Below, one piece after another: positions 1 to 6,675 of a stretch of 58,561 nucleotides of DNA. How positions within the stretch are numbered: the first letter of the stretch is position 1; each line of letters begins with the position of its first letter. The DNA comes from Desulfoscipio geothermicus. GTDB taxonomy: Bacteria > Bacillota > Desulfotomaculia > Desulfotomaculales > Desulfallaceae. The stretch lies in contig JAENYF010000020.1 of the NCBI GenBank assembly GCA_016841905.1, forward strand, positions 1 to 58,561, read 5' to 3'. The notes under the pieces are model-generated. The model was not told the origin of the DNA and ran no database searches. It saw only the letters and a list, made by a program, of their open reading frames with translations. A program made the translations under genes and the position numbers.

Positions 1-1
1 C

Positions 2-61
2 GCTGTCGTAGCGGCGACGTTTGTTATGTTATCATTTTGGAGGCACTTGTGCAACAGGTAA
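2..61 (+). CDS. C-terminal end of an unidentified, possibly membrane, protein (partial)
   Basis: The first complete reading frame entering the window on the plus strand gives 19 codons ending in TAA. The residues are hydrophobic then basic (AVVAATFVMLSFWRHLCNR), as at the end of a last membrane helix. The frame is open to the window edge, so most of the gene lies outside. Nothing identifies a family. A shared terminator hairpin follows about 75 bases downstream, which fits a gene ending here. The call rests only on an open frame and composition, so it is weak. Confidence 0.3.
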   Translation, partial: AVVAATFVMLSFWRHLCNR

Positions 62-134
62 CTTTTAGCTTGTCTTACTTTATTTCCAGCTTGATTAGAC
101 GTATGGTATAAAGGGGTACCTATTAACAAGAACA

Positions 135-178
135 CCCCCATTCCTGGTATGCTGTGAGGGTAATACCAGGAACGGGGG
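135..178. terminator. Bidirectional hairpin terminator between the left-edge gene and lepB
   Basis: A 16-base stem (cccccattcctggtat against its complement at 163-178, one mismatch) closes a 12-base loop. It sits just after the lepB stop codon on the minus strand and is followed there by a T-containing tract, so it most likely ends lepB transcription and perhaps also the plus-strand gene at the left edge. Confidence 0.7.
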
Positions 179-191
179 CGTCTTTAGATGG

Positions 192-740
192 CTAAAAAAG
201 CATCTTTCCCATGTTATGATCAATGGGTATATAGCCTATAGCTCTGCTATCAAGGCTATGATTACGATTATCTCCCATCACAAAGATATGGCCCTCAGGA
301 ACAACCCACTTTTCTTCCGGATTATAGAGCATAGCCTCCTTGATATAAGGCTCAATTAACTTTTCACCATTTCGGAATAATATGTTATCTTTAAACTCTA
401 TTACATCACCAGGTTTTCCAATGACTCTCTTCACAAAATAAACATGCTCTGTTTTTCCTTGTACCGCTTGAAAAACAGGAAATTCCATAATATCATCCTT
501 TATAGAACGATTACGGTTAACCCGGCTATCAATAATTACGATATCACCGTATTCCGGCACGCAAGAAAAGGTGTGTTGCAGTTTAGAAACATAAATCCGC
601 TCCTGATCGTGCAAAGTCGGGTCCATTGAATGCCCTTCAACCTTGTATGGTTGGAAGATAAAAATGCTAATGAATAATGTCAAAACGAATGCTATTCCAC
701 AAGTGCTTATCCAGTCCCAAGCCTTGGTTAATGTTTTCAT
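192..740 (-). CDS. lepB: Signal peptidase I
   Basis: Membrane-anchored serine protease that removes signal peptides from exported proteins. The 182-residue product has one N-terminal membrane anchor (about residues 11-31), the catalytic Ser38 in GHSMDPTL, the general-base Lys104 in FVKRVIGKPGD, and the GDNRNHSLDSR box near 156-166, all in family order. A longer frame begins at 815, but I chose the ATG at 740 because AAAGGAAAG precedes it at good spacing and because a good promoter (787-815) covers the longer start. The product ends soon after the last box, which is normal for short Gram-positive types. It appears to be transcribed alone, ending at the 135-178 hairpin. Confidence 0.93.
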   Translation of the reverse strand: MKTLTKAWDWISTCGIAFVLTLFISIFIFQPYKVEGHSMDPTLHDQERIYVSKLQHTFSCVPEYGDIVIIDSRVNRNRSIKDDIMEFPVFQAVQGKTEHVYFVKRVIGKPGDVIEFKDNILFRNGEKLIEPYIKEAMLYNPEEKWVVPEGHIFVMGDNRNHSLDSRAIGYIPIDHNMGKMLF

Positions 741-786
741 ATCAGTAAGCTTTCCTTTCAGGGAAATCTTTGTTAATGATTTTACT

Positions 787-815
787 ATTTTAATTTTATC
801 ATAATGCTTTTTCAA
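787..815 (-). promoter_or_regulatory. Sigma-A type promoter of lepB
   Basis: On the minus strand TTGAAA (810-815) and TAAAAT (787-792) are separated by exactly 17 bases, 47 bases upstream of the chosen lepB ATG. It also overlaps the first base of the IMPACT-like fragment on the other strand. Confidence 0.55.
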
Positions 816-1072
816 TGAGAAGTTTAATACGATGCAGTAACAACGTATACAACCTGGAATTACACTTAACCCTGGGCTACCATTGGCTGGGTCTGCTCAA
901 ACATGCATTGGCAAACACCGGCGGCGGGCGCCAGATAGAAATTACTTATGAACAGGATGTTAATATTAGGGTATACTTAAAACCGGGAATTTGCGAGTCG
1001 CTCTGCAAACAACTTACTGAAGCCACCGCTGCCCAAGTTGTGATTGAGCGAGGAACAGATAGTTACATCTAA
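815..1072 (+). pseudogene. IMPACT/YigZ-family C-terminal domain remnant
   Basis: The 85 residues resemble the DUF1949 ferredoxin-like domain that closes YigZ/IMPACT proteins: a beta strand with YNLELHLTLGYHW, a helix GLLKHALANTG, then strand-helix-strand ending TAAQVVIERG. A full family member is about 200-220 residues and carries an N-terminal UPF0029 domain, which is absent; the frame is closed by TAA at 791-793 just upstream, and lepB occupies the space where the rest should be. There is no ribosome site before the ATG. I infer a truncated relic rather than a functional stand-alone domain. Family assignment is by eye from the C-terminal pattern only. Confidence 0.5.
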
Positions 1073-1078
1073 CATTAT

Positions 1079-1417
1079 TTACTCCCACTCCTTCCAGACT
1101 TCGGGCTGGTATCCAACCGTAGCCAGCTTCCCGTTACGTACAATGGGCGTTTTAAAAATCTCAGGGTTATTTAAGAGCAGTTCCTCGCGCAAGTGGCTGC
1201 TGACAATTCGGTCCAGATTCAGCTTTTTATATGACTTGGCTTGGGGGTTAATTAGGTTAGCAAGGCCTACTGCGGTTTTCACACTCTGCAACTCACCCTT
1301 GCTCAAACCCTTTTGTTTTAAATCCACCATCTGATATTTGATGTTCCTTTCTTTAAAATACCGCTCAGCCTTCTGGGTATTAAAACACTTTTTCACCCCA
1401 AATATTTGTATATTCAT
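1079..1417 (-). CDS. ArsC/Spx-family thioredoxin-fold protein
   Basis: A 112-residue protein beginning MNIQIFGVKKCFNTQKAE, the thioredoxin-like start of the arsenate reductase/Spx/MgsR family with a single active-site cysteine (Cys11) and no second Cys of a CXXC. The conserved RNIKYQMVDL strand and TPIVRNGKLATVGYQPE segment (the place of the cis-proline loop) follow. The ATG at 1417 is preceded by GAGGA at proper spacing; an upstream frame extension is not needed. Such proteins are either glutaredoxin-dependent reductases or RNA-polymerase-binding regulators, and the sequence alone does not separate these. It lies just downstream of ywbE on the same strand, probably co-transcribed. Confidence 0.82.
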   Translation of the reverse strand: MNIQIFGVKKCFNTQKAERYFKERNIKYQMVDLKQKGLSKGELQSVKTAVGLANLINPQAKSYKKLNLDRIVSSHLREELLLNNPEIFKTPIVRNGKLATVGYQPEVWKEWE

Positions 1418-1427
1418 TAGCACATCC

Positions 1428-1621
1428 TCATTTATAGATTTCTTGCACACGGCCAATTTGCCCATCGGCGAGTCTGACTTTAATGCCTCTCGGGTGGGTC
1501 GGCGAGCTGGTCAGGATATCCTGGACTATTCCCCGGGTTCTTTTGCCTCTTCTCTGGTCTTTTTTTAACACAATATCCACTGTTAACTGGCATAAATATG
1601 TTTTCTGTTTTTCCCATCCAT
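1428..1621 (-). CDS. ywbE: YwbE-family small protein, disrupted by an N-terminal frameshift
   Basis: The C-terminal 45 or so residues (VDIVLKKDQRRGKRTRGIV, then HPRGIKVRLADGQIGRV) match the small basic YwbE family of unknown function. The family start is found in another frame: AGGAGG, then ATG at 1621 reading MDGKNRKHIYAS and stopping at 1583-1585, while the conserved part continues one frame over. A single-base loss around 1586-1590 explains both. The downstream frame remains open to about 1679 and could be called as a gene with an unrelated N-terminus, but the good ribosome site belongs to the interrupted frame. It is either a pseudogene or a sequencing error. Confidence 0.7.
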
Positions 1622-2013
1622 AAAAAATCCTCCTGTGGTATGTCTTGCATTGATTCCCTGCTGATAAAAACAAAAACAATAAAAGTTGGCCCCCAAATTA
1701 AAGGCCTCCTGAACCTTAAACCCCGTGCACTTCACCTTTGCTTAACCGGATGTCTGGAGGTAGCTAATAGTGTCTCCACTTTCCAATTTGAATAGGCTAG
1801 TCATTTTCCCCATCCTTACTTACTTGATATTGTTGCCAATGCAACTATTATAACATTACCCGGGCTTAAGCAGGAATCGCTTTCTGTACTAATCTAGAGG
1901 TTGATTGGCTTAAGCCTGTCGCTCTGTAGTAGGAGACTGAATAATTCCAGCCAACCCAGGTGCTGGCTTTGTTTGATAAATAGTCTTTGCGCTATTAATT
2001 TGCTCTATAATTC
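1622..2013. other. Non-coding stretch upstream of ywbE
   Basis: About 390 bases with no convincing gene on either strand. Possible frames here lack ribosome sites and family features. It must contain the ywbE/ArsC promoter, but I could not pick a clear one. Confidence 0.5.
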
Positions 2014-2041
2014 AAAAAGCCTTGTTTAAACAAGGCTTTTT
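2014..2041. terminator. Perfect palindromic terminator after the LysM/TupA-like gene
   Basis: A 28-base perfect palindrome (arms aaaaagccttg and caaggcttttt) lies 34 bases beyond the stop of the minus-strand gene at 2075. With A and T tracts on both sides it can act in both directions. Confidence 0.8.
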
Positions 2042-2074
2042 AATTGCATATCTAATCAACACTATTGTAGTAAT

Positions 2075-3142
2075 TTAATCGTTTAACGCATCCGGAACAA
2101 ACAATGGCTGGCCAAAACGCTCCACACCATAAGTCGATATAATATTTTGAACTTGATCGCTGACCATAAATTCAACAAAAGCTGCTGCACCCTCTGCGTT
2201 CACCTGCGGATTTCTAGCGGGATTAACCTGCATGACATGATAGTAGTTGAGCAAATTAGGGTCACCTTCCACCAGCAGCTCTAGGTTTAAATTATTTCGT
2301 TCGGCCAGGTACGTGCCGCGGTCAGCTAGGGTATAACCATTTTGTTCAGAGGCTATTTGCAGGGTGTCGGCCATTCCGGCTTGTGCTCTTTTATACCAGG
2401 TATTCTGAGGTGTAATTCCAGCTCTAGACCAGATCTCCATTTCCTTTTGATTGGTCCCGGAATTATCACCACGTGATATAAAGGTAGCCCTGCGCTCAGC
2501 AATTCTCCTAAAGGCTTGAGCTGCAGATGTTTGCCCTCTTATTGCTGCCGGGTCTGACGGGGGGCCGACTATAACGAAATCGTTGTGCATAACCGGCCTG
2601 TAATTAACAAATTCACCGTTTTTCACCAAAGGTCTTTCTTCTTCCGGCGTGTGGGTAAGCAGTACATCCGCCTGCCCTCTTTGTCCCAACGAAATCGCCC
2701 TGCCTGAGCCTACTGAAAACACCCTGACATTATAGCCATACTCTCTCTCAAATTTGGGGATGAGAACCTCCAGCAAACCGGTATCTACTGTGCTTGTGGT
2801 AGTGGCTAAATTAATTGTACCCCTAGTTTCTGTCATTTCATCTTCTACCTGGCCATCTTCTATAGTTTCCTTACTTTCCATTTCCTGGACGTTTTCCGTC
2901 GTTTTGCTTGCTACATCGTTGTTGTTGGTTTGCCCCATGCTTTCTTCCTCGAGACCCGGAACACATAACACATCACCAGGCATAATCTGAGCTGAGTTCG
3001 TTATATGTGGGTTGGCCGCTATTAAAGAATCCATAGTGGTATTATAGCGTCTGGCAATTAAATAAAAAGAATCTCCATACACTACAGTATATTGCCGATA
3101 CCCCACCGGGCAAGTGGACGGAAATAATGGTTGCCTTGCCAT
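2075..3142 (-). CDS. LysM domain joined to a TupA-like tungstate/molybdate-binding protein
   Basis: The 355-residue product has an N-terminal LysM module (about 10-60: QYTVVYGDSFYLIARRYN ... IMPGDVLCVPG), an acidic linker (about 61-105), then a periplasmic-binding-type domain with the TupA signature NLATTTSTVDTGLLEVLIP and the ADVLLTHTPEEE segment. TupA-family proteins bind tungstate or molybdate for an ABC importer, but no permease or ATPase is adjacent. The ATG at 3142 follows AAAGGAGGTG; the frame extends 8 codons upstream without a site. There is no signal peptide or lipobox, unusual for a binding protein. LysM suggests attachment to peptidoglycan or a spore layer, so the anion-uptake role is uncertain. 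Confidence 0.75.
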   Translation of the reverse strand: MARQPLFPSTCPVGYRQYTVVYGDSFYLIARRYNTTMDSLIAANPHITNSAQIMPGDVLCVPGLEEESMGQTNNNDVASKTTENVQEMESKETIEDGQVEDEMTETRGTINLATTTSTVDTGLLEVLIPKFEREYGYNVRVFSVGSGRAISLGQRGQADVLLTHTPEEERPLVKNGEFVNYRPVMHNDFVIVGPPSDPAAIRGQTSAAQAFRRIAERRATFISRGDNSGTNQKEMEIWSRAGITPQNTWYKRAQAGMADTLQIASEQNGYTLADRGTYLAERNNLNLELLVEGDPNLLNYYHVMQVNPARNPQVNAEGAAAFVEFMVSDQVQNIISTYGVERFGQPLFVPDALND

Positions 3143-3395
3143 ATAAATACACCTCCTTTGTGTCATAGTATGAATTAATGGTCAATCCTGTTACTGTAGA
3201 TACCAATTAAGTTAGCATTACCCAGTCCCCAGTTGATTGGTTACATTAATGGCATGCACCTTTTGTCGCGTATTGCATAACATGGAGTGTGGTAGAGTTA
3301 ATTAATCTTTTGGGAGATCGGTCATGATGCCGTGACTGAAGCGTAGTAAAAAATTATCTTCTCCGTTGATGCGGGAATGAAAGGAGGGTTAGTAA

Positions 3396-3497
3396 ATGGC
3401 CTATGGTAGTGGTGGTAGCAGTTCTTTTATCTTGATTTTATTGTTATTGTTAATTTTCTTCCCACTCTTTGGTGGTTATGCTGTGGAAGATAAATAG
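3396..3497 (+). CDS. YjcZ-like small membrane protein (sporulation-type)
   Basis: A 33-residue peptide starting MAYGSGGSSSF followed by one hydrophobic helix and a short acidic end (AVEDK). A Gly/Ser N-terminus plus a single membrane segment of about 20 residues is the layout of YjcZ-type sporulation peptides. AAAGGAGGG lies 7 bases before the ATG, a very strong ribosome site that supports real translation. It stands alone on the plus strand. Confidence 0.65.
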   Translation: MAYGSGGSSSFILILLLLLIFFPLFGGYAVEDK

Positions 3498-3842
3498 TTA
3501 AAAATTAACAGCTATATATTTTAGCTGGCAGGAAATGATATGAACGTAAGGTTCGTAATGGCCAAGCCAAGATTGTTACATGGTCGTAAGGCTTTGTAAT
3601 AGTCGGCCAAAGGCTAATATCGGGTCGCTAGGCTCATGATTAGCCGGCCGGAGGACAGGTCGGTATATGTTGTGGCAGGCTATATAATAATCTTCAAGAT
3701 TATTATATGGTCCTAAGGGATGTTTACCGGTCGAGCTAAGATTATTATGGGTGTCGTAATGGTTTATGGTAGCCGAAAGGTTACTGTTAGCTATGTAGAT
3801 ACGCATTGTGGTTGTAGCGTAGGTCATTACGGGCTTGAAATA
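3498..3842 (+). repeat. Degenerate repeat-rich stretch, probably non-coding
   Basis: About 340 bases between two small ORFs. A loose unit, aagattrttayatggtcstaagg, occurs at 3569, 3696 and (degenerate) 3738, and related gtcgtaatgg or ggtcgtaagg pieces occur between them. Bases 3682-3708 form a perfect 13-base inverted repeat around a single base. One plus-strand frame from 3539 is V/I/basic-rich across the region (for example KIIMGVVMVYGSRKVTVSY) but is broken by several stops, so it may be a decayed gene or a structured RNA. Neither is established. Confidence 0.4.
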
Positions 3843-3874
3843 GAAATCCCCTCCCTTTTTGGGAAGGGGATTTC
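3843..3874. terminator. Hairpin terminator
   Basis: Stem gaaatcccctccc pairs with gggaaggggatttc around a T5 loop. It closes the degenerate repeat stretch and precedes the small ORF at 3905. Confidence 0.65.
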
Positions 3875-3904
3875 TTAATTACCTAAGATAAAGGTGGTGA
3901 ATTT

Positions 3905-4054
3905 TTGCGCAGTCAGGAAGAACAACAGTACAAAGATAAACTAAAGTGCGATCCTGCAGGAGCCCGCGATTTTGTCTTTTGTGATGTAAGCCAGGGAAGC
4001 AAGCGCGGGTGGAATTATATCCTGGCCTACAATGATTGGTTAAATCAGCGTTAA
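3905..4054 (+). CDS. Small hypothetical protein (49 aa)
   Basis: Starts at TTG, 6-7 bases after AAGGTGGTG, and runs to TAA. The product (RSQEEQQYKDKLKCDPAGA ... CDVSQGSKRGWNYILAYND) is polar, has two cysteines and no membrane segment. I recognise no family. It ends two bases before the stop of the convergent Mrr-like gene. The good ribosome site and non-random composition argue for a gene, but the size leaves doubt. Confidence 0.45.
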   Translation: MRSQEEQQYKDKLKCDPAGARDFVFCDVSQGSKRGWNYILAYNDWLNQR

Positions 4055-4056
4055 CG

Positions 4057-5004
4057 TTAATCAAAAATTAATTCGTTTTTATGCAGTAAGCGCAGGATAA
4101 AACTAGTCAGGCCGATAAATAAATTAATCACACCAAAAATAAGGTATATAGCGCTAAAAAAGCCTGTTTGTAAGGCAGCGATTACTAGAAATACCACTCC
4201 GAGGACGGTGAATAAAAGGGCTCTTTTTTTAGAGGCAATAATATTCTCCTTAATGGAAAGGGCCATTTCCTTCCCAGTCATCCGGGTGTCCCTTTCCTCC
4301 TCCCATTTTTCCATCGTAAATATTGGATGCTGGGTACGCTTAGCCAAACGCAGCAGTCCATTCCCGTCGATAAGGTGAATTTTCACCCGTCCATTCATCC
4401 TCCGGACAAACCGGCGGCCATCTTCTGTAAACGAGCCGCTAGTGATTACTATGCCTTTAGTGAGGTGAGCTTGCTTGACTTCTCTTAAGAAGCCTTTAAT
4501 TTGGTCAGTGTGTACCTTTTGTTCTTCCCCGTTAAAATTTAGGCACATAACACCTATTTTTTGATTGCGCAGGTAACAGGAGATGTCGATTGTCGAATCT
4601 ACGGCAGGATTAAGGCTTTTTAGCTTTTCAAAGGGAGCCAGGCTTTCAAGCAGCTGCTTGATAAGCTGGGCGAACTCTCCCCGGTCCTTGATGTTATAGA
4701 TATTTTGCCGGCATTTGCGGGCACTAAAATAGATGTCCCGATGAATATCCAGTGCTTTACTTCTGATCATTTTTACCTTAGTGATAAAAATTAATTCCAG
4801 TAGCATGATGACGATGACGGTTACTTTAGCTGCGGTTAATCCCAGTGGTAAAAACTGAGCGGCAATAATGGTGAACAACCAGGTAACCAATACTGTCAGC
4901 GCAAAGTCTACCGCTCTGGCTAACCGGGTGCGTTCATCCCGGGGCGGGTTCTGCATATAATAATTTATGCGATTATTAAAAATTTTTAAAAACCTCCTTG
5001 TCAA
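4057..5004 (-). CDS. Membrane protein with a degenerate Mrr-like nuclease domain
   Basis: The 315-residue protein has two N-terminal membrane helices (about 34-53 and 58-76), a cytoplasmic domain (about 115-235) and two C-terminal helices (about 263-305). The central domain follows the Mrr/restriction-endonuclease-like plan: DSTIDISCYLRNQKIGVMCL, a helix, then KGIVITSGSFTEDGRRFV and IHLIDGNGLLRLA. The usual catalytic (E/Q)xK after the second strand reads CLNF, so nuclease activity is doubtful. The start is unclear: TTG at 5004 overlaps the AAGGAGG itself, the next ATG (4956) is over 30 bases beyond it, and only an ATT lies at ideal spacing. Coordinates use the longest frame. Confidence 0.7.
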   Translation of the reverse strand: MTRRFLKIFNNRINYYMQNPPRDERTRLARAVDFALTVLVTWLFTIIAAQFLPLGLTAAKVTVIVIMLLELIFITKVKMIRSKALDIHRDIYFSARKCRQNIYNIKDRGEFAQLIKQLLESLAPFEKLKSLNPAVDSTIDISCYLRNQKIGVMCLNFNGEEQKVHTDQIKGFLREVKQAHLTKGIVITSGSFTEDGRRFVRRMNGRVKIHLIDGNGLLRLAKRTQHPIFTMEKWEEERDTRMTGKEMALSIKENIIASKKRALLFTVLGVVFLVIAALQTGFFSAIYLIFGVINLFIGLTSFILRLLHKNELIFD

Positions 5005-5125
5005 TCCTTTCTTCGTGTGTTAAACTTTTATTAGTTATTTAAGAAAATTATTGCCGATATTGAATTTTTCCATTCATTTTCCATTCCTTGCGCTTAATAT
5101 TAAATGAACTTTTTGTTAGTTTACT

Positions 5126-5155
5126 GAATAGAATATAGAAACAATTATTCTATTC
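5126..5155 (+). promoter_or_regulatory. Inverted repeat upstream of the small-ORF array
   Basis: Perfect 9-base arms gaatagaat (5126-5134) and attctattc (5147-5155) separated by 12 bases, about 50 bases before the first tiny ORF. The shape fits an operator for a dimeric regulator or a small RNA hairpin; no regulator can be named. Confidence 0.35.
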
Positions 5156-5203
5156 AAAGATATCAAAATTTTCACGTAAATTAAGTTAAAGGGGGTGTTC
5201 TGA

Positions 5204-5305
5204 ATGGAATCATTATTTAAAATGATCATAGCAACATCATCTTATAATAAGCAACTAGGTTATTTTAACACATTGGAATTTTTGCATTACGCAATATACT
5301 ATTAA
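5204..5305 (+). CDS. Small peptide A of a paralogous pair (33 aa)
   Basis: ATG preceded by AAAGGGGGTG and a 6-base spacer. The peptide begins MESLFKMIIATSSYNK and ends NTLEFLHYAIYY. It aligns with the peptide at 5551 on K6, M7, T11, Y14-N15, Y20 and the NTLEF block followed by an aromatic tail, so selection on the amino-acid sequence is likely. It has no full membrane helix, but the aromatic, amphipathic C-terminus could bind membrane. I recognise no family; a signalling, toxin or bacteriocin-like role would be a guess. Confidence 0.55.
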   Translation: MESLFKMIIATSSYNKQLGYFNTLEFLHYAIYY

Positions 5306-5381
5306 TTATTAACTTAATTATTAACTTTTAAATTATCAGAATTTTCGATTTACATTAAATGACTTTAAGGGGGTGATTATT

Positions 5382-5432
5382 ATAGAAAAGATCAAATTGG
5401 TCGCCTGCACCGGCCTTCTGCTCTTGCCCTAG
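5382..5432 (+). pseudogene. Third array unit: tiny ORF with ATA in place of ATG (16 codons)
   Basis: The leader at 5332-5381 resembles the leader of the peptide at 5204 (tatcaraattttc ... aagggggtg) and places ATA exactly 6 bases after GGGGGTG, where the first unit has ATG. The frame reads (M)EKIKLVACTGLLLLP and stops at TAG. It is basic then hydrophobic with one Cys, like a very short lipoprotein-type leader. It is either a start-codon mutant or an AUA-initiated peptide. It shows no clear similarity to the other two peptides beyond the initial M-E. Confidence 0.3.
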
Positions 5433-5550
5433 ATACTGTCCTACGAACTATTATATTTTAGCATGTTAATATTAAAATTTCCGATATTTTTAATATTCTG
5501 TATATATTTAATATTTATAAATTAAAAGGGCAACGAAAGGAGAAGATATA

Positions 5551-5655
5551 ATGTTATATACATCCAAAATGGCAGTAGTTACAGCGGCTTATAATTCTCA
5601 TCCTGCTTATTATCGTAATACTTTGGAATTTATGTATTACCTGACGTTTCATTAA
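5551..5655 (+). CDS. Small peptide B of a paralogous pair (34 aa)
   Basis: ATG 8 bases after AAAGGAG. The peptide starts MLYTSKMAVVTAAYNSH and ends RNTLEFMYYLTFH, sharing KM, T, YN, Y and NTLEF with the peptide at 5204 at equivalent positions with a single-residue gap. It is rich in Tyr and other aromatics. Two paralogues of this size in the same orientation, 245 bases apart and each with its own ribosome site, point to a small-peptide locus rather than chance ORFs. Function unknown. Confidence 0.55.
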   Translation: MLYTSKMAVVTAAYNSHPAYYRNTLEFMYYLTFH

Positions 5656-5721
5656 TTATTGTTTGGGAAAAAGTAAAATATTATGTTTTTAACTTGTGAT
5701 ATTTAGTGGAGGGTTCATTTA

Positions 5722-5874
5722 ATGATATACTGGTTGGCATGGGCTCGGGTGGATGTGGCTGCGTTAAGTCTCACGGGTAGTCTGTTAATAGCCGAATCCC
5801 CCTTAGCCCATAGTATAAAGCTGGCCCATTTAATGGGCCGGCTTAACTATTTTCTCTGCTGCAGGATTCTTTAG
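5722..5874 (+). CDS. Possible fourth small ORF (50 aa)
   Basis: ATG 8 bases after TGGAGGG, reading MIYWLAWARVDVAALSLTG and on to a TAG at 5872-5874. The first half is hydrophobic; the last 15 codons run antisense through the end of the oxidoreductase gene, which makes the full length doubtful. It may be a real membrane peptide of the same small-ORF locus, or chance. Confidence 0.25.
   Translation: MIYWLAWARVDVAALSLTGSLLIAESPLAHSIKLAHLMGRLNYFLCCRIL
5823..5839. terminator. Short palindrome over the oxidoreductase stop codon
   Basis: ggcccatttaatgggcc includes the TAA of the minus-strand gene ending at 5830. The stem is only six base pairs and no T tract follows directly, so terminator function is uncertain. 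Confidence 0.35.
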
Positions 5875-6597
5875 TTCGCCTATTTTAAAGTAGTGGGTCA
5901 TATCTTCTTCCACAAACCGCCAGGTCTCTTTGGCATTGGTACGCCAGTTAGTGGGGCAAGCAGCCAATGCCTCGACAAAGGAAAAGCCTCGGCCGTCCAT
6001 CTGATTTTCCAGCGCTTTTTTAATGTAGCTTTTCAGCTGCCTTAAGTTGGCGATGGTGCCCCGGGCTACATAAGCGCCTTCCTGGGTGATGGCGGCTACC
6101 ATTTCCGGTCCCAGCATCGGATAGCCTGTGGGGCCGGGTTCGCGCCCATAAGGGGTGGTTTCAGTTTTTTGGCCTGGCATAGTAGTTGGGGCCATCTGTC
6201 CACCGGTCATGGCATATACGGTATTGTTGGCTAAGATTACAGTAATATTTTCATTGCGACCAGCTGAGTTGACCAGGTGCTGTGAGCCAATGGCATACCC
6301 GCCACCGTCGCCCATGTAAGCAATACATACAGTATCAGGGTTGGCCCTTTTGATTCCGGTAACCACCGGGGTGGTGCGCCCGTGATGAGTTTGCACGCTG
6401 TCCACGTTGAAAAAATCATAGGACAGTAGTGAGCAGCCGATATCACAGCCATAGATAGCGCGATCTTGGATACCCAGCTCGTCGATGGCCTCACCCAGGC
6501 ATTTTAAAACCAGTCCGTGACCACATCCCGGGCAAAATTTATGCGGCTTCGTTTCTGTGCGCCAGCTGCGGGGCATTACCGGTTGGGGTTCAGGCAT
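5830..6597 (-). CDS. 2-oxoacid:ferredoxin oxidoreductase, beta subunit
   Basis: TPP-binding subunit of the enzymes that oxidatively decarboxylate 2-oxoacids to acyl-CoA and reduce ferredoxin. At 255 residues it is full length. Visible are CPGCGHG (cluster/TPP region, residues 22-28), the TPP motif GDGGGYAIG with the downstream NNTVYAMTGGQMAPTT, and the typical PTNWRTN segment. The start has AGGAGG seven bases upstream. No alpha, gamma or delta subunit is next to it: the neighbour upstream is an acetyltransferase and the other side is the small-ORF array. Substrate class (2-oxoglutarate, branched-chain or pyruvate) cannot be settled; the length and motifs fit Kor/Vor-type beta chains. Confidence 0.88.
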   Translation of the reverse strand: MPEPQPVMPRSWRTETKPHKFCPGCGHGLVLKCLGEAIDELGIQDRAIYGCDIGCSLLSYDFFNVDSVQTHHGRTTPVVTGIKRANPDTVCIAYMGDGGGYAIGSQHLVNSAGRNENITVILANNTVYAMTGGQMAPTTMPGQKTETTPYGREPGPTGYPMLGPEMVAAITQEGAYVARGTIANLRQLKSYIKKALENQMDGRGFSFVEALAACPTNWRTNAKETWRFVEEDMTHYFKIGELKNPAAEKIVKPAH

Positions 6598-6675
6598 ATT
6601 AGTTCCTCCTCGTTGTTCATCTTATTTCAATATCACCCGGTTAAGCCCGTGCTATACAATTAAGGGGATTTTTTT

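Noticed and set aside
741..815. Longer N-terminus of signal peptidase starting at 815
   Set aside because: The -35 and -10 boxes of a good promoter fall in this stretch and no ribosome site precedes the upstream ATG.
3576..3827. Minus-strand 83-codon frame across the repeat region
   Set aside because: No ribosome site, low-complexity composition, and it only mirrors the repeat sequence.
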